Shown: positions 34,701 to 44,720 of the stretch, piece after piece
How the letters are laid out: each line of letters starts with the position of its first letter
Position numbering within the stretch: position 1 is the stretch's first letter
From: Oryzias latipes
Taxonomy: Eukaryota > Chordata > Actinopteri > Beloniformes > Adrianichthyidae
Reading direction: 5' to 3'
NCBI RefSeq assembly: GCF_002234675.1
Contig: NC_019859.2
Span: 531,376 to 595,375, forward strand
DNA: 64,000 nucleotides
The notes under the pieces: model-generated
What the model was told of the DNA's origin: nothing
Databases searched by the model: none
The model's input: only the letters and a program-made list of their open reading frames with translations
Translations under genes and position numbers: made by a program

Positions 34701-36252
34701 GTCAGTCAGAAGGGATGCTCTCCTGATCAGAACCTTTGAGCCAAACTCACTTTCATCTAAACTTCTCTGTTCTCAGAGGTTTCCATGGTTGTGTTTCCAC
34801 ATCAGCATGAAATACATCACAACTTTCACACACAGACACACTTTTCCACACACTACACTGAATTTGACTGGTTTATCACGGTTCATAAGGTCATGCTAGT
34901 CCTGTGATGAATATGCTGATGTCGTGACATACCAGAGACTCCAGCGGCAGAAGATCCGTCCTTCTCTGGCAGCTCGCCGGCATGTGTGACACCTGCAGGC
35001 AGACAGTCGCTTCCCATCATCCTTCAGTCATGCAGGACCACCGGGTGTTTGTCTGTAGCTACGAACACGCCACGGACTGAACGCCTTCAGCCCACGGCGT
35101 GTCAAACTAGACGAGGGGGGAGGGGCTCTTCTTCTTTTCTACTGGTTCCTAGCTCTAGTCCGCCCCCTACAGTTGGAATAGTCTTGAAAGGTCTCAGCCG
35201 GGTTACTCTGGTGCTTTTTCTCTCACAGCTCGATTCCGATAATGAAAGACTGCTGTAGAATTCCAGCCGGACACAAACCGTAATTATTCGTGTGTCCTTT
35301 AAGGCCCGTTCACACCGGGCCAAATTTTGCGCGCGATATTCGCCGACGTTTAACGCCTCGTGACTAAACAAAGGGCACCAATGTGAGTGTAAACACTGAC
35401 GCGAAAAAACGCCACGCGTCAAAGCGTCAAAAAAAACGCCTCGGGTTCGTTTTTTTGGTTTGACGCGCCGCGTCAAAAACTATTCGACCAATGAGAATGG
35501 CGATTTTGCACACGTGTCTGGAGCTTCTGAAGTTACAGTAAAACACAACTTGGGGGCGCTCAAACACAAAACTGTCTTTCTGAGGACACATACCAGCGAA
35601 GAAGATAAACGCCAAGTAGCGTCTACACTGCCGCGGAGAAATAATGACGGACATTCTAAAATATCCCCGAAAACGCTCATGATACATTTTCAGCTCTTGT
35701 ACCAGTCGATAAAACTCCCCATGTTCTTCTCTTCTCGTAACCATGGGATGTCCCCAAAATCAACGTCTTTTCCGGCGTCTTTCATCATCAACAGAACAAT
35801 AATTTCTTCATCGCTGGAACTGGAGCTACTGGTGCTGGAAATATTCATGTTTTCTTTGTATGAATCTGACAAGCGCGTAAATACTTGCTCTCTTCTTCTG
35901 AGTGAAAAGCGACGTTCCACGCACACAGACCCCTTAGGCCTGAGCGCGTTGGCGAGGGCGGTGTGAACGTAGCTCAAGACTGACCTTCTGAGTTGCTCAC
36001 AGACAAACTCTGTAGCAGGTCATTCCTGCTGATCTTCTCCAGAACCTTCATGGTCACCTCCACCGCTGCAGGAAGTCCGTAGGTGTGCACCATCACGTCC
36101 ACGGCCTCCCATCGGCCTGCTGTCTGCAGGTGGACCTTCTTGATGGCTGGGAGGCCTTGAAGGCTGTGGGGCTGCTGCAGGAACCATTTGAACTTGAGGA
36201 AATCCTCCTCTGTCAGGTCCTCCAGTGTGTTCAAGAGCAGCTCTGGTCCCAT
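14939..36252 (-). CDS. Fish NLR gene: PYD-FISNA-NACHT-LRR-PRY/SPRY (frame-broken last exon)
   Basis: Intracellular innate immune sensor of the teleost-expanded NLR family (NLRC3- or NLRP-like in databases). Exons on the minus strand: PYD 36252-35985; FISNA-NACHT 33965-32120; LRRs 17928-17758, 17372-17202 and 16862-16689; linker 15592-15546; PRY-SPRY 15476-14939. Every junction is phase-compatible: PYD ends one base into a codon and NACHT supplies two; NACHT and each LRR end two bases in and the next exon supplies one. That is the main evidence for a single gene over 21 kb, most of it a 14-kb minisatellite intron. There is no transcript evidence, a missed exon is possible, and the SPRY exon has a frame break, so this may be a pseudogene, a truncated allele or a sequence error. 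Confidence 0.75.
15593..16688. other. NLR intron with old dispersed repeat and palindromic decamer
   Basis: 15700-15990 carries a decayed dispersed repeat sharing AGTTCTCTATA/CAGTCA with 3980 (inverted), and GCCGCCATGG/CGTTTCTAT-like pieces with 37425-37520. At 16328-16363 TGTATGTACA is repeated about 3.5 times; it is nearly self-complementary. No further LRR exon is recognised. Confidence 0.4.
16689..16862 (-). CDS. NLR leucine-rich repeat exon, third
   Basis: 174 bases between acceptor TCTGCAG|GCTGTCAGG and donor CTCAG|GTCAGC. Reads [20 protein letters not shown] then [24 protein letters not shown] is the classic opening of fish NLR LRR exons. Its last two bases join the next exon to give R-MEHGGE, the usual LRR-to-B30.2 junction. 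Confidence 0.88.
17202..17372 (-). CDS. NLR leucine-rich repeat exon, second
   Basis: 171 bases between acceptor TTTCAG|GCTGAATC and donor TTAGG|GTAATG. Reads [20 protein letters not shown] then [20 protein letters not shown]. Same phase as the neighbouring LRR exons. Confidence 0.87.
17480..17610 (+). mobile_element. LINE-tail-like interspersed repeat, second fragment
   Basis: GACACAACCCTCTGGATTTA and GGGCTTGGGGCCGGTACAAC match the same block at 3560-3700. It sits in the intron between the first and second LRR exons. Confidence 0.5.
17758..17928 (-). CDS. NLR leucine-rich repeat exon, first
   Basis: 171 bases. Acceptor TTCTTTTAG|GCTCAGC, likely donor GTCCG|GTTGGT. Reads [20 protein letters not shown] then [18 protein letters not shown], a ribonuclease-inhibitor-type LRR. 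The acceptor lies a few bases from the edge of the decamer minisatellite that fills the preceding intron. The donor is weak (GTTGGT), so its exact end is less sure than for the other LRR exons. Confidence 0.85.
17937..18245. repeat. Decamer minisatellite, left part
   Basis: Tandem 10-bp units of GAACACGCAT type. It is the same array as 19737-31975, cut off from it by the retroelement at 18246-19736. Its sequence is repeated nearly identically at about 22800-23012. Confidence 0.97.
18246..19736 (+). mobile_element. Poly(A)-tailed retroelement inserted in the decamer array
   Basis: About 1.49 kb, beginning CCCCCCCACAATTTTAACTT and ending in 40 A residues (19697-19736). The left flank ...GATGAACACGAAAG and right flank AACATGGATAAACACGC are continuous in another copy of the same array segment at about 22990-23030, which therefore shows the empty site. 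The interior is GC-rich (18430-19200) and then AT-rich with AATAAA near 19541. I find no intact reverse transcriptase and cannot name the family; a 5'-truncated LINE tail or a processed sequence would both fit. Confidence 0.7.
19737..31975. repeat. Giant decamer minisatellite in the NLR intron
   Basis: 12.2 kb of 10-bp units such as GAACACGCAC, GAACACTCAT and GAACAGGAAA. In the cleanest part (20,100-20,700) five different decamers form a 50-bp higher-order unit. Larger segments are duplicated: a block of about 3 kb repeats at a distance of 3,266 bp (for example 20619-21422 and 23885-24688), and another repeats at 1,906 bp (26195-26902 and 28101-28808). Since 10 is not a multiple of 3, all three minus-strand frames stay open for hundreds of codons ([12 protein letters not shown] peptides), which is not coding evidence. 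Confidence 0.98.
31995..32090 (-). mobile_element. tRNA-derived SINE head, fragment
   Basis: On the minus strand ACTCAGTGGCCTCATGGTGG then AGCGTCTGCTCTCACTGGGA and GGTTGCGAGTTC resemble the A-box, anticodon arm and B-box of a tRNA-like SINE promoter. No tail seen. It lies between the decamer array and the donor of the NACHT exon. Confidence 0.4.
32120..33965 (-). CDS. NLR exon 2: FISNA and NACHT domains
   Basis: Single open exon of 1,846 bases between acceptor CACACAG|GGTTGATG and donor GCTGT|GTAGGT. The first 75 or so residues ([20 protein letters not shown], then [11 protein letters not shown] and HEVRHIE) are the fish-specific NACHT-associated FISNA domain. The NACHT follows: Walker [11 protein letters not shown] at residues 102-111 and Walker [12 protein letters not shown] at 191-201 are intact, so ATP binding is likely preserved. 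Later come [14 protein letters not shown] and the [18 protein letters not shown] motif of the winged-helix region, and the exon ends [12 protein letters not shown], the normal lead into LRR exons. No stop or frameshift. The nearby tag at 32110 is a stop only if the donor is ignored. Confidence 0.95.
34281..34735 (+). mobile_element. Degenerate non-LTR retrotransposon endonuclease fragment
   Basis: Broken frames read [19 protein letters not shown] and, further on, AFLGCLGW with [20 protein letters not shown], resembling the LGTWNVTSL start and VLLGDFNAHVGND motif of Rex/L2-type LINE endonucleases. Several frameshifts. It lies in the NLR intron between the PYD and NACHT exons. Confidence 0.55.
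35302..35969. mobile_element. PIF/Harbinger-like element, second copy
   Basis: Left end TTA|AGGCCCGTTCACACCGGG is identical in start to the copy at 4058; the right end keeps CGGTGTGAACG but lacks the last six bases. On the minus strand it keeps a longer transposase-like stretch: [20 protein letters not shown], then [20 protein letters not shown] and GYFRMSV, the N-terminal pattern of a Harbinger nuclease protein. Bases 35914-35949 match the unit of the satellite at 37.5 kb. Inserted in the NLR intron, 16 bases from the PYD exon donor. Confidence 0.75.
35985..36252 (-). CDS. NLR exon 1: pyrin (PYD) domain
   Basis: 89 codons plus one base. Starts [20 protein letters not shown], the usual opening of a PYD, followed by FKWFLQQP and a helix ending [20 protein letters not shown]. 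The length and leucine pattern fit a death-fold domain that recruits ASC-type adaptors by PYD-PYD contact. The start at 36252 is chosen because the sequence just upstream (TTCTCAG|GCGACCGGA) looks like an acceptor, so there may be a 5' untranslated exon further right. The donor is CAGAAG|GTCAGT at 35985. A Harbinger-like element begins about 16 bases into the intron. Confidence 0.85.
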
Positions 36253-37530
36253 TCCGGTCGCCTGAGAAGACCAGAGATCATCATCTAACCAACGTTTCAC
36301 CAGATCTTTCTTTCCGTTGCTCTGCTGAACGCCATCTCGGGTTGGAGTTTGGCCATGTTCTGGACCTCCTCATGGGGGGCCGTTACTATCAGTGCACCGC
36401 TGACTCTGTAGGTCTGACAGACAACGCAGCCAGGGGGGTGCCCCCAGGGGGGGTCCTGGGCAGGTGGTGCCCTGATCTGTCTTGGCTCTTCAGCTGCTTC
36501 TCCGTCAGCCCGGAGAGGACCACGGCAGAGGATTACGAAGGGGGTGGGTCACCAGGGTTTTACCTCCACTCATGTTTTCAGCAGCAGGACACCTGGTCAC
36601 ACCCCTCACACCCCCTGTCCGAATAAATGAGTCCTGAACTCAAAAGGAGCACATAAAAATCTGCAGAAACATCTCCAGGAGAAACTCCCGTTCCTGGGTT
36701 TAATACTGGAAAGAAGCAGACAGAACATCTGACAACCAACCAAACAACCTGAGGCAGCAGACGCCCACAAACTGAAGAGGAGGGATACGAGGAGGCACCA
36801 GAACCTGTCCGGACTGAGGAGGAGAACTGGATCTGACGGTGCACCGGACCTCTGGAGTCCAACCTGAGGGGTCAGGAGGACTGTGTGTCCACCGAGTTCT
36901 CCAGAACCACCAGAAGGCAGACATCATGGTCTCACGTGAGCAGAACTCGTTCTGGACCCTCATCAGAACCGACTGTGCTCCGGTATGTTCTAGATTACAG
37001 TTCCTCAAATCCACGGTTCTTTGGTAAAAACAATGCAGACGGAACAAACCAAAACTCTGAGGTATTCTTGGTAGAATCCACAGGAAGACCTCCCCCTGCT
37101 ACCTGATCAGAAGCTCACAGGGAATCAAACCAACAGCTCTGCTCTGGGGCAGAACCTGATTGGGACTCACAGAATGAGCTGAGGTCTCCTCCCCGCTGCT
37201 GGACAGCTAAACCTTCCTTCACAAGAGATTCTGGACGGACTTCAGGGGCCCAGCAGAACCAGAAGGTGTTGGCAACAGGAACCACACAGACTTCCTCATG
37301 CAGCAGTTTTCATTTATGAAACTCCAGCAGGAAGTGACCTCACACTCTCATTTCCTGTCAGCCAAAAACACACCACAGGTCCGGCAGAACCACAACGGTT
37401 CTTCCAGGAGTTCTGATGGATTTAAGCTATTGTCCACCAACAAAGCTGAAAAAAAGAAGCCGCCATGGAGCCAGGCGCCACCAGGAAGCAGTCAGAGTCC
37501 TTCTGAGACACGTTTCTATAGCAATTTGTT
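36253..37530. other. 5' flank of the NLR gene, no feature seen
   Basis: May hold an untranslated first exon and promoter of the NLR gene. I cannot place either. 37420-37520 carries a piece (GCCGCCATGGAGCC, CGTTTCTATAGCAA) related to a dispersed repeat at 15820-15870. Confidence 0.35.
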
Positions 37531-40500
37531 TATGTGTGTGGACGCCCTCAGGCCTAAGGGGTTATTGTGAGTGGACGCGCACAGGCCTAAGGGGTTATTG
37601 TGAGTGGACGCGCACAGGCCTAAGGGGTTATTGTGAGTGGACGCGCACAGGCCTAAGGGGTTATTGTGAGTGGACGCGCTCAGGACTAAGGGGTTATTGT
37701 GAGTGGACGCCCTCAGGCCTAAGGGGTTATTGTGAGTGGACGCGCTCAGGACTAAGGGGTTATTGTGAGTGGACGCGCTCAGGACTAAGGGGTTATTGTG
37801 AGTGGACGCGCTCAGGACTAAGGGGTTATTGTGTGTGGACGCCCTCAGGCCTAAGGGGTTATTGTGAGTGGACGCGCACAGGCCTAAGGGGTTATTGTGA
37901 GTGGACGCGCTCAGGACTAAGGGGTTATTGTGTGTGGACGCCCTCAGGCCTAAGGGGTTATTGTGAGTGGACGTGCTCAGGACTAAGGGGTTATTGTGAG
38001 TGGACGCGCTCAGGACTAAGGGGTTATTGTGAGTGGACGCCCTCAGGCCTAAGGGGTTATTGTGAGTGGACGCGCTCAGGACTAAGGGGTTATTGTGAGT
38101 GGACGCGCTCAGGACTAAGGGGTTATTGTGAGTGGACGCGCTCAGGACTAAGGGGTTATTGTGTGTGGACGCCCTCAGGCCTAAGGGGTTATTGTGAGTG
38201 GACGCGCACAGGCCTAAGGGGTTATTGTGAGTGGACGCGCTCAGGACTAAGGGGTTATTGTGTGTGGACGCCCTCAGGCCTAAGGGGTTATTGTGAGTGG
38301 ACGTGCTCAGGACTAAGGGGTTATTGTGAGTGGACGCGCTCAGGACTAAGGGGTTATTGTGTGTGGACGCCCTCAGGCCTAAGGGGTTATTGTGAGTGGA
38401 CGCGCACAGGCCTAAGGGGTTATTGTGAGTGGACGCGCTCAGGACTAAGGGGTTATTGTGTGTGGACGCCCTCAGGCCTAAGGGGTTATTGTGAGTGGAC
38501 GCGCTCAGGCCTAAGGGGTTATTGTGAGTGGACGTGCTCAGGCCTAAGGGGTTATTGTGAGTGGACGTGCTCAGGCCTAAGGGGTTATTGTGAGTGGACG
38601 CGCTCAGGCCTAAGGGGTTATTGTGAGTGGACGCGCTAAGGCCTAAGGGGTTATTGCGCGTGGACGCGCTCAGGCCTAAGGGGTTATTGTGAGTGGACGC
38701 CCTCAGGCCTAAGGGGTTATTGTGAGTGGACGCGCTCAGGACTAAGGGGTTATTGTGAGTGGACGCGCTCAGGACTAAGGGGTTATTGTGCGTGGACGCC
38801 CTCAGGCCTAAGGGGTTATTGTGAGTGGACGCGCTCAGGCCTAAGGGGTTATTGTGAGTGGACGCCCTCAGGCCTAAGGGGTTATTGTGAGTGGACGCCC
38901 TCAGGCCTAAGGGGTTATTGTGAGTGGACGCGCTCAGGACTAAGGGGTTATTGTGAGTGGACGCGCTCAGGCCTAAGGGGTTATTGTGAGTGGACGCCCT
39001 CAGGCCTAAGGGGTTATTGTGAGTGGACGCCCTCAGGCCTAAGGGGTTATTGTGAGTGGACACCCTCAGGCCTAAGGGGTTATTGTGTGTGGACACCATC
39101 AGGCCTAAGGGGTTATTGTGAGTGGACGCGCTCAGGCCTAAGGGGTTATTGTGAGTGGACGCGCACAGGCCTAAGGGGTTATTGTGAGTGGACGCGCACA
39201 GGCCTAAGGGGTTATTGTGAGTGGACGCGCACAGACCTAAGGGGTTATTGTGAGTGGACGCGCTCAGGACTAAGGGGTTATTGTGAGTGGACGCCCTCAG
39301 GCCTAAGGGGTTATTGTGAGTGGACGCGCTCAGGACTAAGGGGTTATTGTGAGTGGACGCGCTCGGGACTAAGGGGTTATTGTGAGTGGACGCGCTCAGG
39401 ACTAAGGGGTTATTGTGTGTGGACGCCCTCAGGCCTAAGGGGTTATTGTGAGTGGACGCGCACAGGCCTAAGGGGTTATTGTGAGTGGACGCGCTCAGGA
39501 CTAAGGGGTTATTGTGTGTGGACGCCCTCAGGCCTAAGGGGTTATAGTGAGTGGACGCGCTCAGGCCTAAGGGGTTATTGTGAGTGGACGCGCTCAGGCC
39601 TAAGGGGTTATTGTGAGTGGACGCGCTCAGGCCTAAGGGGTTATTGTGAGTGGACGCGCTCAGGTCTAAGGGGTTATTGTGAGTGGACGCGCTCAGGTCT
39701 AAGGGGTTATTGTGAGTGGACGCGCTCAGGCCTAAGGGGTTATTGTGCGTGGACGTGCTCAGGCCTAAGGGGTTATTGTGAGTGGACGCCCTCAGGCCTA
39801 ACGGGTTATTGTGAGTGGACGCGCTCAGGCCTAAGGGGTTATTGTGAGTGGACGCCCTCAGGCCTAAGGGGTTATTGTGAGTGGACGCGCTCAGGACTAA
39901 GGGGTTATTGTGCGTGGACGCCCTCAGGCCTAAGGGGTTATTGTGAGTGGACGCGCTCAGGACTAAGGGGTTATTGTGCGTGGACGCCCTCAGGCCTAAG
40001 GGTTTATTGTGAGTGGACGCGCTCAGGCCTAAGGGGTTATTGTGTGTGGACGCCCTCAGGCCTAAGGGGTTATTGTGAGTGGACGCGCACAGGCCTAAGG
40101 TGTTATTGTGAGTGGACGCGCACAGGCCTAAGGAGTTATTGTGAGTGGACGCGTACAGGCCTAAGGGGTTATTGTGAGTGGACGCCCTCAGGCCTAAGGG
40201 GTTATTGTGAGTGGACGCGCTCAGGCCTAAGGGGTTATTGTGAGTGGACGCGCTCAGGCCTAAGGGGTTATTGTGAGTGGACGCGCTCAGGCCTAAGGGG
40301 TTATTGTGAGTGGACACGCTCAGGCCTAAGGGGTTATTGTGAGTGGACGCGCTCAGGCCTAAGGGGTTATTGTGCGTGGACGCGCTCAGGCCTAAGGGGT
40401 TATTGTGAGTGGACGCCCTCAGGCCTAAGGGGTTATTGTGAGTGGACGCGCTCAGGCCTAAGGGGTTATTGTGAGTGGACGCGCTCAGGACTAAGGGGTT

Positions 40501-43500
40501 ATTGTGAGTGGACGCCCTCAGGCCTAAGGGGTTATTGTGAGTGGACGCGCTCAGGCCTAAGGGGTTATTGTGAGTGGACGCGCTCAGGCCTAAGGGGTTA
40601 TTGTGAGTGGACGCCCTCAGGCCTAAGGGGTTATTGTGAGTGGACGCGCTCAGGACTAAGGGGTTATTGTGAGTGGACGCCCTCAGGCCTAAGGGGTTAT
40701 TGTGAGTGGACGCCCTCAGGCCTAAGGGGTTATTGTGAGTGGACGCGCTCAGGACTAAGGGGTTATTGTGCGTGGACGCCCTCAGGGCTAAGGGGTTATT
40801 GTGCGTGGACACCATCAGGCCTAAGGGGTTATTGTGAGTGGACGCGCTCAGGCCTAAGGGGTTATTGTGAGTGGACGCGCACAGGCCTAAGGGGTTATTG
40901 TGAGTGGACGCGCACAGGCCTAAGGGGTTATTGTGAGTGGACGCGCACAGGACTAAGGGGTTATTGTGAGTGGACGCGCTCAGGACTAAGGGGTTATTGT
41001 GAGTGGACGCCCTCAGGCCTAAGGGGTTATTGTGAGTGGACGCGCTCAGGACTAAGGGGTTTTTGTGAGTGGACGCGCTCAGGACTAAGGGGTTATTGTG
41101 AGTGGACGCGCTCAGGACTAAGGGGTTATTGTGTGTGGACGCCCTCAGGCCTAAGGGGTTATTGTGAGTGGACGCGCACAGGCCTAAAGGGTTATTGTGA
41201 GTGGATGCGCTCAGGACTAAGGGGTTATTGTGTGTGGACGCGCTCAGGCCTAAGGGGTTATTATGAGTGGACGCCCTCAGGCCTAAGGGGTTATTGTGAG
41301 TGGACGCCCTCAGGCCTAAGGGGTTATTGTGAGTGGACGCGCTCAGGCCTAAGGGGTTATTGTGAGTGGACGCGCACAGGCCTAAGGGGTTATTGTGAGT
41401 GGACGCGCACAGGCCTAAGGGGTTATTGTGAGTGGACGCGCACAGGCCTAAGGGGTTATTGTGAGTGGACGCGCACAGGACTAAGGGGTTATTGTGAGTG
41501 GACGCGCTCAGGCCTAAGGGGTTATTGTGAGTGGACGCGCTCAGGCCTAAGGGGTTATTGTGAGTGGACACGCTCAGGCCTAAGGGGTTATTGTGAGTGG
41601 ACGCGCTCAGGCCTAAGGGGTTATTGTGCGTGGACGCGCTCAGGCCTAAGGGGTTATTGTGAGTGGACGCCCTCAGGCCTAAGGGGTTATTGTGAGTGGA
41701 CGCGCTCAGGCCTAAGGGGTTATTGTGAGTGGACGCGCTCAGGACTAAGGGGTTATTGTGAGTGGACGCCCTCAGGCCTAAGGGGTTATTGTGAGTGGAC
41801 GCGCTCAGGCCTAAGGGGTTATTGTGAGTGGACGCGCTCAGGCCTAAGGGGTTATTGTGAGTGGACGCCCTCAGGCCTAAGGGGTTATTGTGAGTGGACG
41901 CGCTCAGGACTAAGGGGTTATTGTGAGTGGACGCCCTCAGGCCTAAGGGGTTATTGTGAGTGGACGCCCTCAGGCCTAAGGGGTTATTGTGAGTGGACGC
42001 GCTCAGGACTAAGGGGTTATTGTGCGTGGACGCCCTCAGGGCTAAGGGGTTATTGTGCGTGGACACCATCAGGCCTAAGGGGTTATTGTGAGTGGACGCG
42101 CTCAGGCCTAAGGGGTTATTGTGAGTGGACGCGCACAGGCCTAAGGGGTTATTGTGAGTGGACGCGCACAGGCCTAAGGGGTTATTGTGAGTGGACGCGC
42201 ACAGGACTAAGGGGTTATTGTGAGTGGACGCGCTCAGGACTAAGGGGTTATTGTGAGTGGACGCCCTCAGGCCTAAGGGGTTATTGTGAGTGGACGCGCT
42301 CAGGACTAAGGGGTTTTTGTGAGTGGACGCGCTCAGGACTAAGGGGTTATTGTGAGTGGACGCGCTCAGGACTAAGGGGTTATTGTGTGTGGACGCCCTC
42401 AGGCCTAAGGGGTTATTGTGAGTGGACGCGCACAGGCCTAAAGGGTTATTGTGAGTGGATGCGCTCAGGACTAAGGGGTTATTGTGTGTGGACGCGCTCA
42501 GGCCTAAGGGGTTATTATGAGTGGACGCCCTCAGGCCTAAGGGGTTATTGTGAGTGGACGCCCTCAGGCCTAAGGGGTTATTGTGAGTGGACGCGCTCAG
42601 GCCTAAGGGGTTATTGTGAGTGGACGCGCACAGGCCTAAGGGGTTATTGTGAGTGGACGCGCACAGGCCTAAGGGGTTATTGTGAGTGGACGCGCACAGG
42701 CCTAAGGGGTTATTGTGAGTGGACGCGCACAGGACTAAGGGGTTATTGTGAGTGGACGCGCTCAGGACTAAGGGGTTATTGTGAGTGGACGCCCTCAGGC
42801 CTAAGGGGTTATTGTGAGTGGACGCGCTCAGGACTAAGGGGTTATTGTGAGTGGACGCGCTCAGGACTAAGGGGTTATTGTGAGTGGACGCGCTCAGGAC
42901 TAAGGGGTTATTGTGTGTGGACGCCCTCAGGCCTAAGGGGTTATTGTGAGTGGACGCGCACAGGCCTAAAGGGTTATTGTGAGTGGATGCGCTCAGGACT
43001 AAGGGGTTATTGTGTGTGGACGCGCTCAGGCCTAAGGGGTTATTATGAGTGGACGCCCTCAGGCCTAAGGGGTTATTGTGAGTGGACGCCCTCAGGCCTA
43101 AGGGGTTATTGTGAGTGGACGCGCTCAGGCCTAAGGGGTTATTGTGAGTGGACGCGCTCAGGCCTAAGGGGTTATTGTGTCAGGACGCGCTCAGGCCTAA
43201 GGGGTTATTGTGAGTGGACGCGCTCAGGCCTAAGGGGTTATTGTGTCAGGACGCGCTCAGGCCTAAGGGGTTATTGTGTCAGGACGCCCTTAGGCCTAAG
43301 GGGTTATTGTGAGTGGACGCGCTCAGGCCGAAGGGGTTATTGTGAGTGGACGCGCTCAGGACTAAGGGGTTATTGTGTCAGGATGCGCTCAGGCCTAAGG
43401 GGTTATTGTGAGTGGACGCGCTCAGGCCTAAGGGGTTATTGTGTCAGGACGCGCTCAGGCCTAAGGGGTTATTGTGAGTGGACGCCCTCAGGCCTAAGTG

Positions 43501-44050
43501 GTTATTGTGAGTGGACGCGCTCAGGCCTAAGGGGTTATTGTGAGTGGACGCGCTCAGGCCTAAGGGGTTATTGTGAGTGGACGCCCTCAGGCCTAAGGGG
43601 TTATTGTGAGTGGACGCGCTCAGGCCTAAGGGGTTATTGTGTGTGGACGCGCTCAGGCCTAAGGGGTTATTGTGAGTGGACGCCCTCAGGACTAAGGGTT
43701 TATTGTGAGTGGACGCGCTCAGGCCTAAGGGGTTATTGTGAGTGGACGCCCTCAGGCCTAAGGGGTTATTGTGAGTGGACGCGCTCAGGCCTAAGGGGTT
43801 ATTGTGTGTGGACGCCCTCAGGCCTTAGGGGTTATTGTGAGTGGAAGCGCTCAGGGCTAAGGGGTTATTGTGTGCGGACGCCCTCAGGCCTAAGGGGTTA
43901 TTGTGAGTGGACGCGCTCAGGCCTAAGGGGTTATTGTGAGTGGACGCGCTCAGGACTAAGGGGTTATTGTGAGTGGACGCGCTCAGGCCTAAGGGGTTAT
44001 TGTGTCAGGACGCGCTCAGGCCTAAGGGGTTATTGTGAGTGGATTAGTGA
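37531..44050. repeat. 33-bp satellite array
   Basis: About 6.5 kb, close to 200 units by length. Core of the unit: GACGCGCTCAGGCCTAAGGG followed by GTTATTGTGAGTG. Common variants change CGCGCTC to CGCCCTC or CGCGCAC, GCCTAA to GACTAA, and GTGAGT to GTGTGT or GTGCGT; late units carry GTGTCAGGACG. Blocks are duplicated: GGGGTTTTTGTGAG occurs at about 41058 and 42312 (1,254 bp = 38 units), and TTATTATGAG at about 41260, 42514 and 43042. Because 33 is divisible by 3 and the unit has no stop in one frame of each strand, the array gives open frames of 1,657 codons (plus) and 1,517 codons (minus), neither with an exon context. Confidence 0.98.
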
Positions 44051-44059
44051 TGAGTTTTA

Positions 44060-44395
44060 GTGTCTGTGGTTAAAAGTCGAGTCTGAAGTTCAGATGAAGT
44101 TCATCTTCATAAAGCTCTGCTCTTCCTCCAAATCCCATCAACCACCGCTTTGCGGGTTTTCATGGACCTGACCTGGGCGGGTCTGACCACAGACGTGTGT
44201 GTATGCAGGGCGCTCGTGCTCGCTGACCTCAGGGTTGTCTGACCCGCGGCCGCAGCTTAATGAAGGACCGCCCCTGTGAAGGGTCCACGGAACCACTGGG
44301 AGAACCCCGGGAACCCGGAAACTTTCTCTAACTAAGCCAGGTTGCGCTCCGCCACTGAAAGTCACCTGTTTCACCTGGTCAGTATGAGCACGTAG
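44060..44395. other. Gap between satellite and aftph promoter
   Basis: Unique sequence of moderate GC content with no gene or repeat recognised. Confidence 0.5.
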
Positions 44396-44720
44396 ATTGC
44401 GCCGGCGCGGTGCATGCTGGGAGACACGGAATCAGGGCAGCAGCGGCGGACTGAAGTGAACCTCCAGCGGGCTCGACCCCGAGGACGGACCCGGAGGAGT
44501 CATGAAGCTGACCGGCCAGCGTGTCACGGTGAGTGCCGCGCGCGCTCTACGTCATCCGGGTGCCTGCCATGCACGAGCGGGCTACGGCTAGCAGGAGGAA
44601 GCCGCGCGCTGCGCAGCGGTCTCCGGTAACGGAGCAAACTGCGTCAACCTGCGTCGTTTTCCTTCTGGACGTTACCGGATCGATGCGTTTCTCCTTCACG
44701 CGGGGATCTACCCGGATGTG
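44395..44720 (+). promoter_or_regulatory. aftph CpG-rich promoter with ZNF143-type site
   Basis: CpG-dense stretch around the probable start of aftph. GTGCATGCTGGGAGAC at 44410-44425 is, in reverse complement, CTCCCAGCATGCAC, which fits the ZNF143/STAF consensus (CCC-RN-MATSC). No TATA box seen, as expected for a housekeeping promoter. Confidence 0.55.
44430..44528 (+). other. aftph: aftph noncoding exon 1 with a short upstream frame
   Basis: Ends at donor GTCACG|GTGAGT (44528). The 5' end is a guess. It contains ATG at 44502, which opens MKLTGQRVT and, after splicing to 46003, adds GTG and stops at TAG (46006-46008). This gives a ten-codon upstream open reading frame before the aftiphilin ATG. 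Confidence 0.6.

Noticed and set aside
37516-44060. Giant open frames of 1,517 and 1,657 codons on opposite strands
   Set aside because: Both are translations of the 33-bp satellite. The reading frame stays open only because the unit length is divisible by 3; there is no start context, exon structure or known domain.
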